This document shows positions 39,337-49,170 of a stretch of 64,000 nucleotides of DNA, piece after piece. The stretch comes from Cryobacterium flavum (lineage in GTDB: Bacteria; Actinomycetota; Actinomycetes; Actinomycetales; Microbacteriaceae). The notes beneath the pieces are model-generated. The model was not told where the DNA came from, made no database searches, and saw nothing but the letters and a program-made list of their open reading frames with translations. Both the position numbers and the translations under genes were made by a program. Positions within the stretch are counted from its first letter, which is position 1; the number at the start of each line of letters is the position of its first letter. Where the stretch lies: positions 326,339 to 390,338 of the forward strand of contig NZ_FNIB01000004.1 in assembly GCF_900103805.1 (NCBI RefSeq). The letters run 5' to 3'.

Positions 39337-40982
39337 CCACGATAATCACCCGCGAATCCGCTGAGGACCAGGGCGTCGGGGTGAAGAAAGCCGGTGGCTT
39401 CACCGCCTCCGCCGCCAACTACATTGACGAACGTACGAGTATCTCGGGCGCAGTCAAGGAGTTGGGCCGCAAGATCTTCCCCGACCACTGGTCGTTCCTG
39501 CTCGGTGAGGTGGCGCTGTACAGCTTCGTCATCATTCTGCTCTCGGGATCATTCCTGACCTTCTTCTTCCAGGCCTCCATGGCAGAAGTCGTCTATAACG
39601 GCTCCTATGCCCCGCTCAAGGGCATCCCCATGTCGGCGGCAATGTCCTCCACGATGGACATCTCGTTCGACGTTCGTGGTGGCCTCCTCATGCGTCAGGT
39701 ACACCACTGGGCGGCCCTGCTGTTCGTGGCCGCCATCGGCCTGCACATGCTGCGCATCTACTTCACGGGTGCGTTCCGCAAGCCGCGTGAGCTCAACTGG
39801 GTCATCGGTTTCATCCTCTTCATCCTGGCCATGGCCGAAGGCTTCACCGGCTACTCCCTCCCCGATGACCTCCTCTCCGGTAACGGACTGCGCATCATCG
39901 ACGGCCTGATCAAGGGCATCCCGGTCGTTGGTACCTGGGTCTCCTTCCTGCTCTTCGGTGGCGAATTTCCAGGTACCGACATCGTTGGACGGCTGTACTC
40001 GCTGCATATTCTGCTGCTGCCGGCCATCATCGTCGCGTTGATCGCCATGCACCTTCTGTTCGTCGTCGTGCACAAGCACACCCAGTACCCGGCTGCCGGA
40101 CACACCAACCAGAACGTGGTCGGCTACCCGGTTCTGCCGGTATACGCCGCCAAGGCCGGTGGATTCTTCTTCATCGTCTTCGGCGTGGTCATGCTCATCG
40201 CCTCGCTCTTCACGATCAACCCGATCTGGAACTATGGCCCATACGACCCGTCACCGGTGTCAGCCGGTACCCAGCCCGACTGGTACATTGGCTTCGCCGA
40301 CGGTGCAATGCGGCTGATCCCGACCGGGTGGGAGTTCGTCTGGCTCAACCACACCTACTCGCTTAACATCCTTGTGGTGCTCATCGTGGTCGGACTGTTC
40401 ATCGTGACAGTCATGGTCTACCCGTTCATCGAGGCATGGATCACCGGCGACAAGCGTGAGCACCACGTGCTCGATCGCCCGCGCAATGCTCCGACCCGCA
40501 CCGCAATCGGCGCGGCCGGCGTGACGTTCTACGCGTCCTTGTGGGCGGCAGCGTCGTCGGATATCATGGCCACGCATTTCCACCTGACCATGGAGGGCGT
40601 CATTCACACGCTCCAGGCCACTACGTTGCTCGGACCGTTCCTTGCGTTCTTCATCGCCAAGCGGGTCTGCCTCGCTCTGCAGAAGAAGGATCGCGAGATT
40701 GTCCTGCACGGCTACGAATCCGGCCGCATCGTTCGGCTGCCCGGTGGCGAATTCGTCGAGGTACACCAGCCGGTTGACGAGTACGAACGCTGGAAGCTGG
40801 TCAGCTACAGCGACTTCAAGCCGCTCATGCTGCGCCCGAACGCTCAGGGCAAGATCGGCCCGGCCGAGAAGGTGCGTGCCGGACTATCCCGCTGGTTCTT
40901 CGAGGACCGGATTACTCCGGTCACGCAGGCTGAGCTGAATCAGGCTCACGGCGATCACCCCGCGGAGATCACCGACAAGTAG
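39333..40982 (+). CDS. qcrB: menaquinol-cytochrome c reductase cytochrome b subunit
   Basis: QcrB holds the two b haems and the quinol sites of the bc1 complex. The 549-residue protein has about eight membrane helices. His ligand helices are visible (VHHWAALLFVAAIGLHMLR region and LHILLLPAIIVALIAMH region), as is the PDDLLSGNGLRI loop. The long C-terminal extension beyond residue ~430 is typical of actinobacterial QcrB. It overlaps qcrA by four bases. Confidence 0.96.
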   Translation: MTTIITRESAEDQGVGVKKAGGFTASAANYIDERTSISGAVKELGRKIFPDHWSFLLGEVALYSFVIILLSGSFLTFFFQASMAEVVYNGSYAPLKGIPMSAAMSSTMDISFDVRGGLLMRQVHHWAALLFVAAIGLHMLRIYFTGAFRKPRELNWVIGFILFILAMAEGFTGYSLPDDLLSGNGLRIIDGLIKGIPVVGTWVSFLLFGGEFPGTDIVGRLYSLHILLLPAIIVALIAMHLLFVVVHKHTQYPAAGHTNQNVVGYPVLPVYAAKAGGFFFIVFGVVMLIASLFTINPIWNYGPYDPSPVSAGTQPDWYIGFADGAMRLIPTGWEFVWLNHTYSLNILVVLIVVGLFIVTVMVYPFIEAWITGDKREHHVLDRPRNAPTRTAIGAAGVTFYASLWAAASSDIMATHFHLTMEGVIHTLQATTLLGPFLAFFIAKRVCLALQKKDREIVLHGYESGRIVRLPGGEFVEVHQPVDEYERWKLVSYSDFKPLMLRPNAQGKIGPAEKVRAGLSRWFFEDRITPVTQAELNQAHGDHPAEITDK

Positions 40983-41008
40983 ACAGAAATCAAACAGAAC
41001 GGGCATCG

Positions 41009-41833
41009 ATGTCACTCCAGACTTTATCGGAGTGGCTTCGGTGCCCGAACTGTTTTCTCCCCCTGCATCCCCGCGGCGAACTCATGCTGGCCTGTGAACG
41101 GGGTCATTCCTTTGACGTGAATAAACGGGGGTTCGTCAACCTGCTCACCGGCCCACGCAAATTCATCGGCGATAGCGCGGCCATGCTGGAGGCCAGGGAC
41201 CGATTCCTTCGCGCCGGGTGGTACGACCCACTGCGAGACGCCATCCACACTGTCGTCGCCGGTGAGTCCCCCCGGCGGCTTCTCGACGTGGGTTGCGGAA
41301 CCGGCTACTACCTGGGCGCAGCGCTGCCCCCGGGAGCCGACGTGCGAGCGCTGGGAATGGACCTCTCCCCCACTGCCGTGAGTCGCACCATCCGCTCGCA
41401 CGATCGCGTTGACGGGCTGGTGGCGGATGTCTGGTCGCCCCTTCCCATTCGGGCCGGCGCCGCCGACGTGATTCTGAACGTGTTCGCACCGCGCAACGCT
41501 GCGGAATTCCAACGCGTTCTGCGGCCCGACGGTCTACTGCTCGTCGTAGTGCCGCAGCCGACGCACCTGCGTCAGCTTCGGGAGTCGGGGCTAGCCGTAG
41601 AGATGCAAGCCGACAAAGCCGCCCATTTGACCACGAGCCTGGCCGCCTGGTTCCGCCTCGAGCATCACGACCAACTCGACCGCACAGTGCACCTGTCACC
41701 ATTCGAGGTGGCATCGCTCATCGGAATGGGACCGTCCTCGCACCATTCGCGCTCTTCCGCCGGCGAGGACAGCACGGGTCTCGACCAACTCGTGACGGTT
41801 GCCTTCGATATCTTCGGCTTTCGGCGTCGATAG
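41009..41833 (+). CDS. rlmA: 23S rRNA guanine-N1-methyltransferase (RlmA family)
   Basis: A 274-residue SAM-dependent methyltransferase of the RlmA/TlrB family, which methylates a hairpin-35 guanine of 23S rRNA; in some actinobacteria this gives tylosin-type macrolide tolerance. The N-terminus has a zinc-binding CPNC and C-x-x-GHSF pattern. SAM motif: LLDVGCGTGYYLG; later NVFAPRN matches the family. It starts 26 bases after qcrB and may be cotranscribed. Whether the target is G745 or G748 cannot be told. Confidence 0.85.
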   Translation: MSLQTLSEWLRCPNCFLPLHPRGELMLACERGHSFDVNKRGFVNLLTGPRKFIGDSAAMLEARDRFLRAGWYDPLRDAIHTVVAGESPRRLLDVGCGTGYYLGAALPPGADVRALGMDLSPTAVSRTIRSHDRVDGLVADVWSPLPIRAGAADVILNVFAPRNAAEFQRVLRPDGLLLVVVPQPTHLRQLRESGLAVEMQADKAAHLTTSLAAWFRLEHHDQLDRTVHLSPFEVASLIGMGPSSHHSRSSAGEDSTGLDQLVTVAFDIFGFRRR

Positions 41834-41922
41834 CAGGCCGCTGGATGCCCCGGCGAAACGGGCACGTTAAACGACAACACCGACCCCCCGTGAGGGAGAT
41901 CGGTATCGTCCGCGTCGTGTGC

Positions 41923-42345
41923 TTAGCGGGCGAACAAGCCCCGGTAGTACTCGTAGACCCAGCCGGTCAGCGCCACCAGGCCGAGCCCCAGTCCGATGAA
42001 GCAGATCCAGATTCCGACCGCGAGCCCGAGAAAGAGCAGCGCTGTGGAAGCGGCCAGGAAGATCGGCCACCAGCTCCACGGGCTGAAAAAGCCCATCTCC
42101 GGGTCACCGTCATCGATGTTGCCATCCAGACGGTCTTCGGGCAGTTCCGCGCCCTGGGCGGCATGGACCTTGTCCAGGTAGAAGGCGATGAACGCTACCA
42201 GCAGGGTTGACAGCCCCAGCGTGAACGTTCCCGCCCATTCCACTTTTCCGTGGGCTGGGTCGAGTAGGCTCCACGCCACGTAGACGACCGTGACGATTCC
42301 GAAGAAGGCGGTGAGGACCCAAAGAATGTTGACGTTGGTCTTCAT
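41923..42345 (-). CDS. ctaF: cytochrome c oxidase subunit IV (actinobacterial type)
   Basis: CtaF is the small actinobacterial fourth subunit of the aa3 oxidase. The 140-residue protein has about four membrane helices in two pairs, with an acidic central loop (ELPEDRLDGNIDDGDPEM) and the GFFSPWSWWPIFLA motif typical of the family. Its ATG directly follows the ctaD stop codon, so it is translated with ctaD in ctaC-ctaD-ctaF. It converges with rlmA. Confidence 0.93.
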   Translation of the reverse strand: MKTNVNILWVLTAFFGIVTVVYVAWSLLDPAHGKVEWAGTFTLGLSTLLVAFIAFYLDKVHAAQGAELPEDRLDGNIDDGDPEMGFFSPWSWWPIFLAASTALLFLGLAVGIWICFIGLGLGLVALTGWVYEYYRGLFAR

Positions 42346-44076
42346 TTACTTGACCTGATTCGAATCGATGTCGTAGACCGCGGCGTCGGGCGCATCCTTG
42401 CCAGGGCCGATGCCGACGGGCAGGCCGGCTTCGGGGTGGTTCAGGTCGAAGGCCGGACGCTCGGAGCGGATACGGGGAATAGAAGTGAAGTTGTGGCGCG
42501 GCGGCGGGCACGAGGTGGCCCACTCGAGCGACGAACCGTAACCCCACGGATCGTTCACGGTCACCATCGGAGCCTTGCGGGCCGTGATGTACACGTTCAG
42601 GAAGAACGGAATCATTGACACCGCGAGAATCATGGCGCCAATCGTCGATACCTGGTTCATCCAGGTGAACCCGTCTTCCGGTGAGTAGGTCGCGTACCGG
42701 CGCGGCATGCCCATAACACCGAGCCAGTGCTGGATCAGGAAGGTGGTGTGGAAGCCGATGAACAGCAACCAGAAGTGCCATTTCCCGAGGCTCTCGTTGA
42801 GCATCTTGCCCGTCCACTTCGGCCACCAGAAGTAGAACCCGCTGAACATTGCGAACACCACCGTACCGAAGACCACGTAGTGGAAGTGGGCGACAACAAA
42901 GTAGGTATCAGACACGTGGAAGTCGAGCGGCGGCGAAGCCAGGATGACACCGGTCAAGCCGCCGAAAGTAAACGTGACGAGAAAGCCGATGGCCCAGATC
43001 ATGGGGGTCTCGAAGGTGATTGACCCTCGCCACATGGTGCCGATCCAGTTGAAAATCTTCACCCCGGTGGGTACCGCGATCAGCATCGTCATGAGCGAGA
43101 AGAACGGGAGCAGAACCGAGCCGGTGACGTACATGTGGTGCGCCCAGACGGTGACGGACAACGCGGCAATCGAGATGGTCGCGTAGATCAGGGTCTTGTA
43201 CCCGAACATTGGTTTGCGGCTGAAGACCGGGAACACTTCGGAGACGATGCCGAAGAACGGCAGCGCGATGATGTACACCTCGGGATGGCCGAAGAACCAG
43301 AACAAGTGTTGCCAGAGGATGGCACCACCGTTGGCTGGATCATAGATGTGCGAACCGAAGATGCGGTCCGAGGCTGCGGCGAGCATCGCTGCAGCGAGCA
43401 CCGGGAAGACCATGAGCGCGAGGAGCGACGTGATGAGAGAGTTCCAGGTGAAGACCGGCATGCGCCACATCGTCATGCCCGGGGCACGCATGGTGATGAT
43501 GGTGGTGATGAAGTTCACTGAGCCGAGAATCGTGCCGAAACCGGAGAGACCCAGGCCGACCATCCAGAGGTTGCCGCCAACACCCGGCGAGAACGTCGTG
43601 CTGGCCAGGGGCTGATAGGCGAACCAGCCGAAGGATGCCGCCCCCTGCGGGGTGAGGAACCCGGCGACGGCGATGAGGCTGCCGAAGTTGAAGAACCAGT
43701 AGGCGAGAGCGTTCAGGCGAGGGAACGCGACGTCAGGGGCGCCGATTTGCAGCGGAACCAGAAAGTTGGCGAAGCCGAAGAAGAGCGGCGTCGCGAACAT
43801 CAAAAGCATGATCGTGCCGTGCATCGTGAACAGCTGGTTGTACTGTTCCTTCGTCTGCACGACGTCAAGGCCCGGGGCGAACAGCTGGGCGCGAATGATC
43901 AGCGCCATGACGCCGCCGAGGCAGAAGTAGATGAACGAGGTGATCAGGTACATGTACCCGATGACCTTGTGGTCGGTGGAGGTGATCCACCGAACAAGGA
44001 CGTTGCCCTTGCGCTCCGCTGACGTGGAGACCGGCGCGGCCGGGCGAGACTCCACTGGTGCGATGGTCGTAGTCAT
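42346..44076 (-). CDS. ctaD: cytochrome c oxidase subunit I
   Basis: CtaD is the catalytic haem-copper subunit of the aa3 oxidase. The 576-residue protein has twelve membrane helices, starting after [13 protein letters not shown]. Key residues: the low-spin haem His in the TMHGTIMLL region, FFGHPEVYI (copper His and its cross-linked Tyr), and the WAHHMYVTG histidine pair. The last haem ligands are in [10 protein letters not shown]. It lies between ctaC and ctaF. Confidence 0.97.
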   Translation of the reverse strand: MTTTIAPVESRPAAPVSTSAERKGNVLVRWITSTDHKVIGYMYLITSFIYFCLGGVMALIIRAQLFAPGLDVVQTKEQYNQLFTMHGTIMLLMFATPLFFGFANFLVPLQIGAPDVAFPRLNALAYWFFNFGSLIAVAGFLTPQGAASFGWFAYQPLASTTFSPGVGGNLWMVGLGLSGFGTILGSVNFITTIITMRAPGMTMWRMPVFTWNSLITSLLALMVFPVLAAAMLAAASDRIFGSHIYDPANGGAILWQHLFWFFGHPEVYIIALPFFGIVSEVFPVFSRKPMFGYKTLIYATISIAALSVTVWAHHMYVTGSVLLPFFSLMTMLIAVPTGVKIFNWIGTMWRGSITFETPMIWAIGFLVTFTFGGLTGVILASPPLDFHVSDTYFVVAHFHYVVFGTVVFAMFSGFYFWWPKWTGKMLNESLGKWHFWLLFIGFHTTFLIQHWLGVMGMPRRYATYSPEDGFTWMNQVSTIGAMILAVSMIPFFLNVYITARKAPMVTVNDPWGYGSSLEWATSCPPPRHNFTSIPRIRSERPAFDLNHPEAGLPVGIGPGKDAPDAAVYDIDSNQVK

Positions 44077-44079
44077 GGC

Positions 44080-44970
44080 TTAGTTGCCCTCCGGAGCCGT
44101 CGGGGCACTGGTGCCCGGCTGATTCTGATTGCGGTCGAACTCATTGTCGAGCTGACCGACGTTACCCGCGGTGCGCAGGGACTCGATGTACGTGTCGTAG
44201 TCAGCTTGGGAGACGACTTTGACGTTGAAGAGCATGAGGGAGTGGTATTCGCCACAGAGCTCAGCACACTTGCCCGCATAGGTTCCGATGCGCTGAGGGG
44301 TGACCGACATGTAGTTGGTCTTGCCGGGAATGACGTCCTTCTTGTACAGGAAGTCAATAACCCAGAACGAGTGGATGACGTCCCGAGATTCCAGTGCTAT
44401 CTCGATGGTCTTGTCAACCGGGAGTACCAGCACGGGAAGCTCGGACTGGTTAATCGCGCCGGTTTCGCCGTTGGGATCAAGCTGGCCCTGGATTCCGGGT
44501 GAGTACACGTCTTCGTCGACGTAGTTGAAGTCCCAGGCCCACTGCTTGGCCTGAACTTCAATCGTCACATCGGGATTGTCGTAGCGTGCCTCGATGGCGA
44601 TCTGGTCGCGCACGGTGAACGCGAAGAAGCCGACGACGAGAATGAGCGGCACGACGGTGTAGAAGATCTCGATCGGCATGTTGTACCGAAGCTGAACCGG
44701 AAGCCCGGTCTGGCCCTTTCGTCGACGATAAACGACGATCGTCCAGATGATGAGGCCCCAGGTGATGAGGCCCACGACCAGGAGCACGATCCACGAGGTG
44801 GTCCAGAGACCCGCAATGCGATCGGTCTGATTGGTCACCGCCGTCTCGCCCTCTTCTTCAAAGCCGGGCAGGAAACCATGGAGCTGGGCTTGCGTGCATC
44901 CGGCCAGTACAACGGCTAACGTCGCTGCGAGCGGAATGGCAGCCCAACGAAGGCGGTGATTATTGCGCAC
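44080..44970 (-). CDS. ctaC: cytochrome c oxidase subunit II
   Basis: CtaC carries the CuA centre that receives electrons from QcrC. The 296-residue protein has a lipoprotein signal peptide with lipobox VLAGC, two membrane helices, and a cupredoxin domain whose CuA ligands are visible in the CAELCGEYHSLM motif. The C-terminal ~30 residues are polar and low-complexity. It is the first gene of ctaC-ctaD-ctaF, with three bases to ctaD. Confidence 0.96.
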   Translation of the reverse strand: MRNNHRLRWAAIPLAATLAVVLAGCTQAQLHGFLPGFEEEGETAVTNQTDRIAGLWTTSWIVLLVVGLITWGLIIWTIVVYRRRKGQTGLPVQLRYNMPIEIFYTVVPLILVVGFFAFTVRDQIAIEARYDNPDVTIEVQAKQWAWDFNYVDEDVYSPGIQGQLDPNGETGAINQSELPVLVLPVDKTIEIALESRDVIHSFWVIDFLYKKDVIPGKTNYMSVTPQRIGTYAGKCAELCGEYHSLMLFNVKVVSQADYDTYIESLRTAGNVGQLDNEFDRNQNQPGTSAPTAPEGN

Positions 44971-45143
44971 CGGGGACCTTTCGGGAGATTCGAGGACGCT
45001 TCTCAGGAAGCGTTTTGATCGATTCCTAGCTTACTCCGCGAGAGTGCACACGAAGTGCACTCCGGGTCGGGTCGCACACGATTTGTGCGCGTGAAACCCT
45101 GTTGATGGAGCATTTCCGGGCGAATCCGGTGCAGATTGGGCAG

Positions 45144-45183
45144 AAAAAAAGCGGGGACACCATCAAAGTGATGATGTCCCCGC
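45144..45183 (-). terminator. intrinsic terminator of the HesB/IscA gene
   Basis: A hairpin with GCGGGGACA (45151-45159) paired to TGTCCCCGC (45175-45183), extended by five further pairs after one mismatch, with an AAG loop. On the minus strand it is followed by a run of seven T (45144-45150). It is the clearest textbook terminator in the window and lies 15 bases after the gene. Confidence 0.85.
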
Positions 45184-45197
45184 CGGTGGAACTTTTT

Positions 45198-45590
45198 TTA
45201 GTGGAAGGAATCCCCGCAGGCGCAGCTGCCGCCAGCGTTCGGGTTGTCAATGGTGAAACCCTGCTTCTCAATCGTGTCTTCGAAGTTGATCGAGGCGCCG
45301 TCGAGATAGGGAACGCTCATCTTGTCGACAACGACCTCGACACCGTCGAAATCGACGAGCGCATCCCCGTCGAGTACGCGTTCGTCGAAGTAGAGCTGGT
45401 AGACGAGGCCGGAGCAGCCGCCGGGCTGCACGGCAACGCGCAGACGCAGGTCTTCGCGACCTTCCTGAGTCAACAGGCTGCGGACCTTGAGCGCCGCTGC
45501 CTCGGTGAGTCCGACGCCGTGTGCAGCGTGTGCGGTGTCAGTAGGCGCGGTGTCAGCAACGCTGACGGTTTCTGTCATGGTGTCGGTCAT
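45198..45590 (-). CDS. erpA: HesB/IscA/ErpA-type iron-sulfur cluster carrier
   Basis: A 130-residue A-type carrier that delivers Fe-S clusters to target proteins. The three conserved cysteines are present: one in QPGGCSGLVYQL and two in the C-terminal SCACGDSF motif. An ~25-residue Thr/Ala-rich N-terminal extension precedes the domain. GAGGAGAAGC precedes ATG 45590. It lies upstream of ctaC but is separated from it by a strong terminator. The QcrA Rieske protein is one potential client; the ErpA name is by family rather than proven. Confidence 0.88.
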   Translation of the reverse strand: MTDTMTETVSVADTAPTDTAHAAHGVGLTEAAALKVRSLLTQEGREDLRLRVAVQPGGCSGLVYQLYFDERVLDGDALVDFDGVEVVVDKMSVPYLDGASINFEDTIEKQGFTIDNPNAGGSCACGDSFH

Positions 45591-45736
45591 GCTTCTCCTC
45601 GGTTCACGCAATCACGCTCAGTGCGGTCTCATAGATGACGATGTCATAAATTCTACCTTCGACAACCAGAAAGTCGACGCGGGCATTCCCACGCTCTCAC
45701 ATTTCTTTGGCCGTCGGCAGTTGACCCGGTGTTTGT

Positions 45737-47224
45737 TCAGTGTCCGTTGCGTTCGTTCAGGCTTCCGAGCAGGAATGCCTCACTGAGTACGGCGCGTTTG
45801 AACACGCCGAGGTGCAAAGACTCATTTGGGCTGTGGGCCCGGGAGTCAGGGTCTTCCACTCCAGTCACCAGGATCTGAGCCGTCGGAAAGACCCGCACCA
45901 GCTCGGCAATGAACGGGATCGACCCCCCGACGCCGATGTCGACGGGGGGAACGCCCCAGGCAGCCGTCATGGCGGAACGAGCTTCGGTCACGGCCCAGCC
46001 GCTGATATCGACGAGGAAGGGCTCGCCGGTATCCACATCGTCGATCTCGAGAACCGCGCCGAACGGCGCGTGCTCGTGCAAGTGCGCCTCGATGGCTGCG
46101 GCGGCTTCAACCGCGGACTGGCCGGGAGCGATGCGAGTGCTGAGCCGAACCGTCACCGCGGGGGTGAGAGTGTTGGAAGCGTTGTCGACGGTGGGTGCGT
46201 CAATTCCGGTCACAGTGAGGGCTGGTTGCGACCAGATCCGGCTCAGGATCGAGCCGTGGCCGATCGGGCTGACGCCGGGCAGCAGGCCGGTTTCTGCGCG
46301 TAGCTGTTCCTCTGAATAGTCCGGTGTAGGAACGTCAATGGCGGTGAGGCCGTCGACGGCCACCGACCCGTCTTCGTTGTACAACGTTGACAGCAATTTG
46401 ATGGTGGCGAGCATCGCATCGGGGACGGCTCCACCGAACATACCCGAGTGTGAAGCGTGGGCGAGCGTGCGCACGGTCAACCGAAGCGTCACGTTTCCGC
46501 GCAGGGCCGTGGTGATTGCCGGCGTGTTGATGTCCCAGTTGTTGGAGTCGGCTACCACGATGACATCCCCGCGCAGAGCCTCGCGGTTCTCGTCGAGGAA
46601 CGTGGCGAAGGAGCGGCTGCCGAATTCTTCCTCGCCCTCGATGAACAGCGCGATTCCCAGATCGAAATCGGTGCCGACGGTCGCAACGAGAGCGCGGATG
46701 GACGCGACGTGCGCCATGACGCCAGCCTTATCGTCGGCAGCTCCCCGCCCATAGAGTCGGTCGCCGCGCACGGTGGGCGTGAACGGATCGGACTCCCAAT
46801 CCTCGTCCTGGCCGGGAGGCTGCACGTCGTGGTGCGCATAGAGCAGGACGGTCGGTCGTCCGTTGCGGGCCGCGCGCGACGCCAGAATCGCTGGCTGCCC
46901 GAGTTCGGCAGCGCCGCCCGAGTTGCTGGGAGCAATGGCGGCCTGCACGATGTCGACCGACTCGAACACGTCAAGCCCGCGCACCAGCGCGGCGACGGCG
47001 TCGGCACTCGCGGCGACGTGCGAACGATCGAAGGCCGCCCAGGACACCGACGGGATGCGCACCAGCGCGCACAGGTCGGCGATCGTGCTGGGGAGACCCC
47101 GTTCGACCGCGCCCCGGAGGCCGGCCTTGGTGACCGAATCGGCGGCTGAATTGTCGCCGGAATTGGCGACAGCGTCGGGCGTTCGGCCAGTGGAATGGGA
47201 ATTCGTCTGTGGGTTACCAGTCAT
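45737..47224 (-). CDS. M20 family dipeptidase
   Basis: A 495-residue di-zinc peptidase of the carnosinase/CNDP-like branch. Metal and catalytic motifs: LLYAHHDVQPPG (His/Asp), GRGAADDKAGV (bridging Asp), and FIEGEEEFGSRSF (Glu pair). A dimerisation lid domain with HASHSGMFGG follows. A TAAGAT box (47232-47237, minus) lies seven bases before ATG 47224, supporting a leaderless start; a longer upstream frame is shadow. It is divergent from the DUF3043 gene. It is distinct from the other M20 enzyme at 770-2137. Confidence 0.9.
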   Translation of the reverse strand: MTGNPQTNSHSTGRTPDAVANSGDNSAADSVTKAGLRGAVERGLPSTIADLCALVRIPSVSWAAFDRSHVAASADAVAALVRGLDVFESVDIVQAAIAPSNSGGAAELGQPAILASRAARNGRPTVLLYAHHDVQPPGQDEDWESDPFTPTVRGDRLYGRGAADDKAGVMAHVASIRALVATVGTDFDLGIALFIEGEEEFGSRSFATFLDENREALRGDVIVVADSNNWDINTPAITTALRGNVTLRLTVRTLAHASHSGMFGGAVPDAMLATIKLLSTLYNEDGSVAVDGLTAIDVPTPDYSEEQLRAETGLLPGVSPIGHGSILSRIWSQPALTVTGIDAPTVDNASNTLTPAVTVRLSTRIAPGQSAVEAAAAIEAHLHEHAPFGAVLEIDDVDTGEPFLVDISGWAVTEARSAMTAAWGVPPVDIGVGGSIPFIAELVRVFPTAQILVTGVEDPDSRAHSPNESLHLGVFKRAVLSEAFLLGSLNERNGH

Positions 47225-47262
47225 ACCGGTAATCTTAAGGCACCCAATTGCAAGGATTTGAT

Positions 47263-47856
47263 GTGGCCAAGCCTCCCGTAAACCCCGACGCCCAGCCGTC
47301 GATTGAAAGTTCCGACGAGACCGCAGCGCGCCTCGGCCTCTCGCACACAGCAGGCAAAGGTCAGGCAACCCCGACCCGCAAAAAGCAGGAAGCGGCCAAC
47401 AAGCGCCCACTGGTTCCGGATGACCGCAAACTCGCAGCCAAGCAGGCGCGCGCTAAGTCGACCGCCGCGCGCGACGTCGCGCGTGCCGGAATGGCTGCCG
47501 GTGTGGACAAGTACCTGCCACTGCGGGAACGCGGCTTGCAGAAACGCTACGCCCGCGACTACGTTGATGCCCGGTTCAACGTCGGGGAGCTGATGATCCC
47601 GATCATGTTCCTGGTCATCCTCCTCACCACGATCCCGAGCATCTCGAGCTACTCGATCATCGCCCTGTGGGCGTTCTTCATCTTCGCTGTCGTCGACTGC
47701 GTCGTACTCGGCTTCGTACTCACTAAGAAGATCGAGGCCAAGTTCGGTTCTGACAAGGCTGAACGCGTGCGTTGGTACGCGGCTATGCGCGCGCTCCAGC
47801 TGCGGCCGATGCGGCTGCCCAAGCCGCAGGTAAAGCGCCGCCAGTACCCGGTTTAG
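47263..47856 (+). CDS. DUF3043 membrane protein
   Basis: A 197-residue actinobacterial protein of unknown function. The first ~80 residues are polar and basic (GKGQATPTRKKQEAANKR). The conserved core LRERGLQKRYARDYVDAR follows, then two membrane helices (MIPIMFLVILLTTIP and IIALWAFFIFAVVDCVVLG) and a basic tail. AAGGA lies seven bases before GTG 47263. A perfect hairpin encloses the stop codon. It is divergent from the dipeptidase, with 38 bases between start codons. Confidence 0.82.
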   Translation: MAKPPVNPDAQPSIESSDETAARLGLSHTAGKGQATPTRKKQEAANKRPLVPDDRKLAAKQARAKSTAARDVARAGMAAGVDKYLPLRERGLQKRYARDYVDARFNVGELMIPIMFLVILLTTIPSISSYSIIALWAFFIFAVVDCVVLGFVLTKKIEAKFGSDKAERVRWYAAMRALQLRPMRLPKPQVKRRQYPV

Positions 47857-47867
47857 CACCGGGTACT
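47843..47867 (+). terminator. hairpin around the DUF3043 stop codon
   Basis: AGTACCCGGT (47843-47852) and ACCGGGTACT (47858-47867) form a perfect ten-base stem with a five-base loop; the TAG stop (47854-47856) lies in that loop. It sits between two converging genes and can act both ways. Confidence 0.6.
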
Positions 47868-47887
47868 CCGCGGGCGGCTTCGGCGGG

Positions 47888-49048
47888 TTACCGAGCGAAG
47901 GCGCCCGCTCGGATCAGCGGCACACGCACTTCCTCATCAGTGAGGGAACCGTGCTGTCCGATCATGCCGCGTGCCTTCTGGTTCGCCGGGCGGGAGTCGT
48001 AATACGCGATGGACTTGCGCGCGGCGACCAGCACGTCGCCGATGCGCGGCAACACCTCGTCGGCTACCCGGCCGTACAGGCCGGCCGCCACGGCTTCATC
48101 GCGGGTGTAGACCCAGGCGCGGTCCCCCTGAGACGCCCGCCAGGCATCCGCCAGCGTGTCGGCGGCGTTCGAGTCGGACCCGACCGCTGACCACTGCGGC
48201 TCGAGGTAGAGCTGCACGCAGCGCGGGTCCCCCGCAATGTGGCGCACGCCGGCCACGAGCGCTGGCTCGGTGTCAAAGAGCACGTGTTTGGTACTCGGCA
48301 CGTCGATCACCCCGTGGTCGGCGGTGAGCAGCAGGCCCTCGTCGGAGCGCAGAGTGGCAGCGAACCGGGTCACCTCGGAGTCAAGATTCTCCAGCTGGGC
48401 CAGCCACCGATCAGACTCCCACCCGTGCGCGTGCGCTGCCACGTCGAGCTCGGCCACGTAGAGGTAGATCAGGGCGGTGGGATTCTCATTCAGGATGCTC
48501 CGCGTGGCGGCAAAGCGATCGGCCACCTTCTCGGCCGGCACGTACTGGGCGCCGCGCAGTACCGCCTGGGTGAAGCCGGAGGCCACGAATCGTTTGGGAC
48601 CAATGGCGAAGCTCGGCACGTTGTCATCGGCGGCCAGGTCGAAGACGGTACGGGCCCGTTGCCAGGTCGCCGGCTGCATGCCGTCATCCCAGCCGGTGAG
48701 CTGATTCACGACGCGGTCGTTGGCCCCGTCGAGCACCTGGTAGCCGACCAGTCCGTGCTGGCCAGGTTCCACGCCGGTGGTGAGCGTCGCGATTCCCGCG
48801 GCCGTCGTGGCCGGGAACACTCCGTCGATGATGCTCGATTTGTTGAGCCGGGACGACAGGAATCGTGCGTGCCCGGCGCGTGCCCGGATCGAGCTGACGC
48901 CGAGCCCATCGGCCAGAATCACGACCGCCTTGCGCACGGCGGGCAGGCCCAGCGTGTTCGGCCGGGCGCAGACGGCGTCGAGGGAACTGGTGAGAACATC
49001 GGCAAGGCGCAGAGCACTGAATTGGCGGGCCGGTAGCATGGTGGGCAT
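47888..49048 (-). CDS. alkaline phosphatase superfamily phosphodiesterase / nucleotide pyrophosphatase
   Basis: A 386-residue metal-dependent hydrolase. It has the N-terminal [15 protein letters not shown] metal motif, a Thr nucleophile in [14 protein letters not shown], and later [14 protein letters not shown], which supplies Asp/His metal ligands. A central segment ([16 protein letters not shown]) matches type I phosphodiesterases. No signal peptide is seen. Two in-frame ATGs lie at the start (49048 and 49039). It is divergent from parC, by about 120 bases. The natural substrate is not known. Confidence 0.85.
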   Translation of the reverse strand: MPTMLPARQFSALRLADVLTSSLDAVCARPNTLGLPAVRKAVVILADGLGVSSIRARAGHARFLSSRLNKSSIIDGVFPATTAAGIATLTTGVEPGQHGLVGYQVLDGANDRVVNQLTGWDDGMQPATWQRARTVFDLAADDNVPSFAIGPKRFVASGFTQAVLRGAQYVPAEKVADRFAATRSILNENPTALIYLYVAELDVAAHAHGWESDRWLAQLENLDSEVTRFAATLRSDEGLLLTADHGVIDVPSTKHVLFDTEPALVAGVRHIAGDPRCVQLYLEPQWSAVGSDSNAADTLADAWRASQGDRAWVYTRDEAVAAGLYGRVADEVLPRIGDVLVAARKSIAYYDSRPANQKARGMIGQHGSLTDEEVRVPLIRAGAFAR

Positions 49049-49170
49049 CGGGTCTCATTCTTTCACAGGGACGAACCCGAGCCCTCCAGCGCTCCCGAGA
49101 GCGCTCCCTACGCAGTGCAGCGGTGACCGTTCGATCGGTTGCCGTGGCACGCTTGAAGCAGAATTTTTCA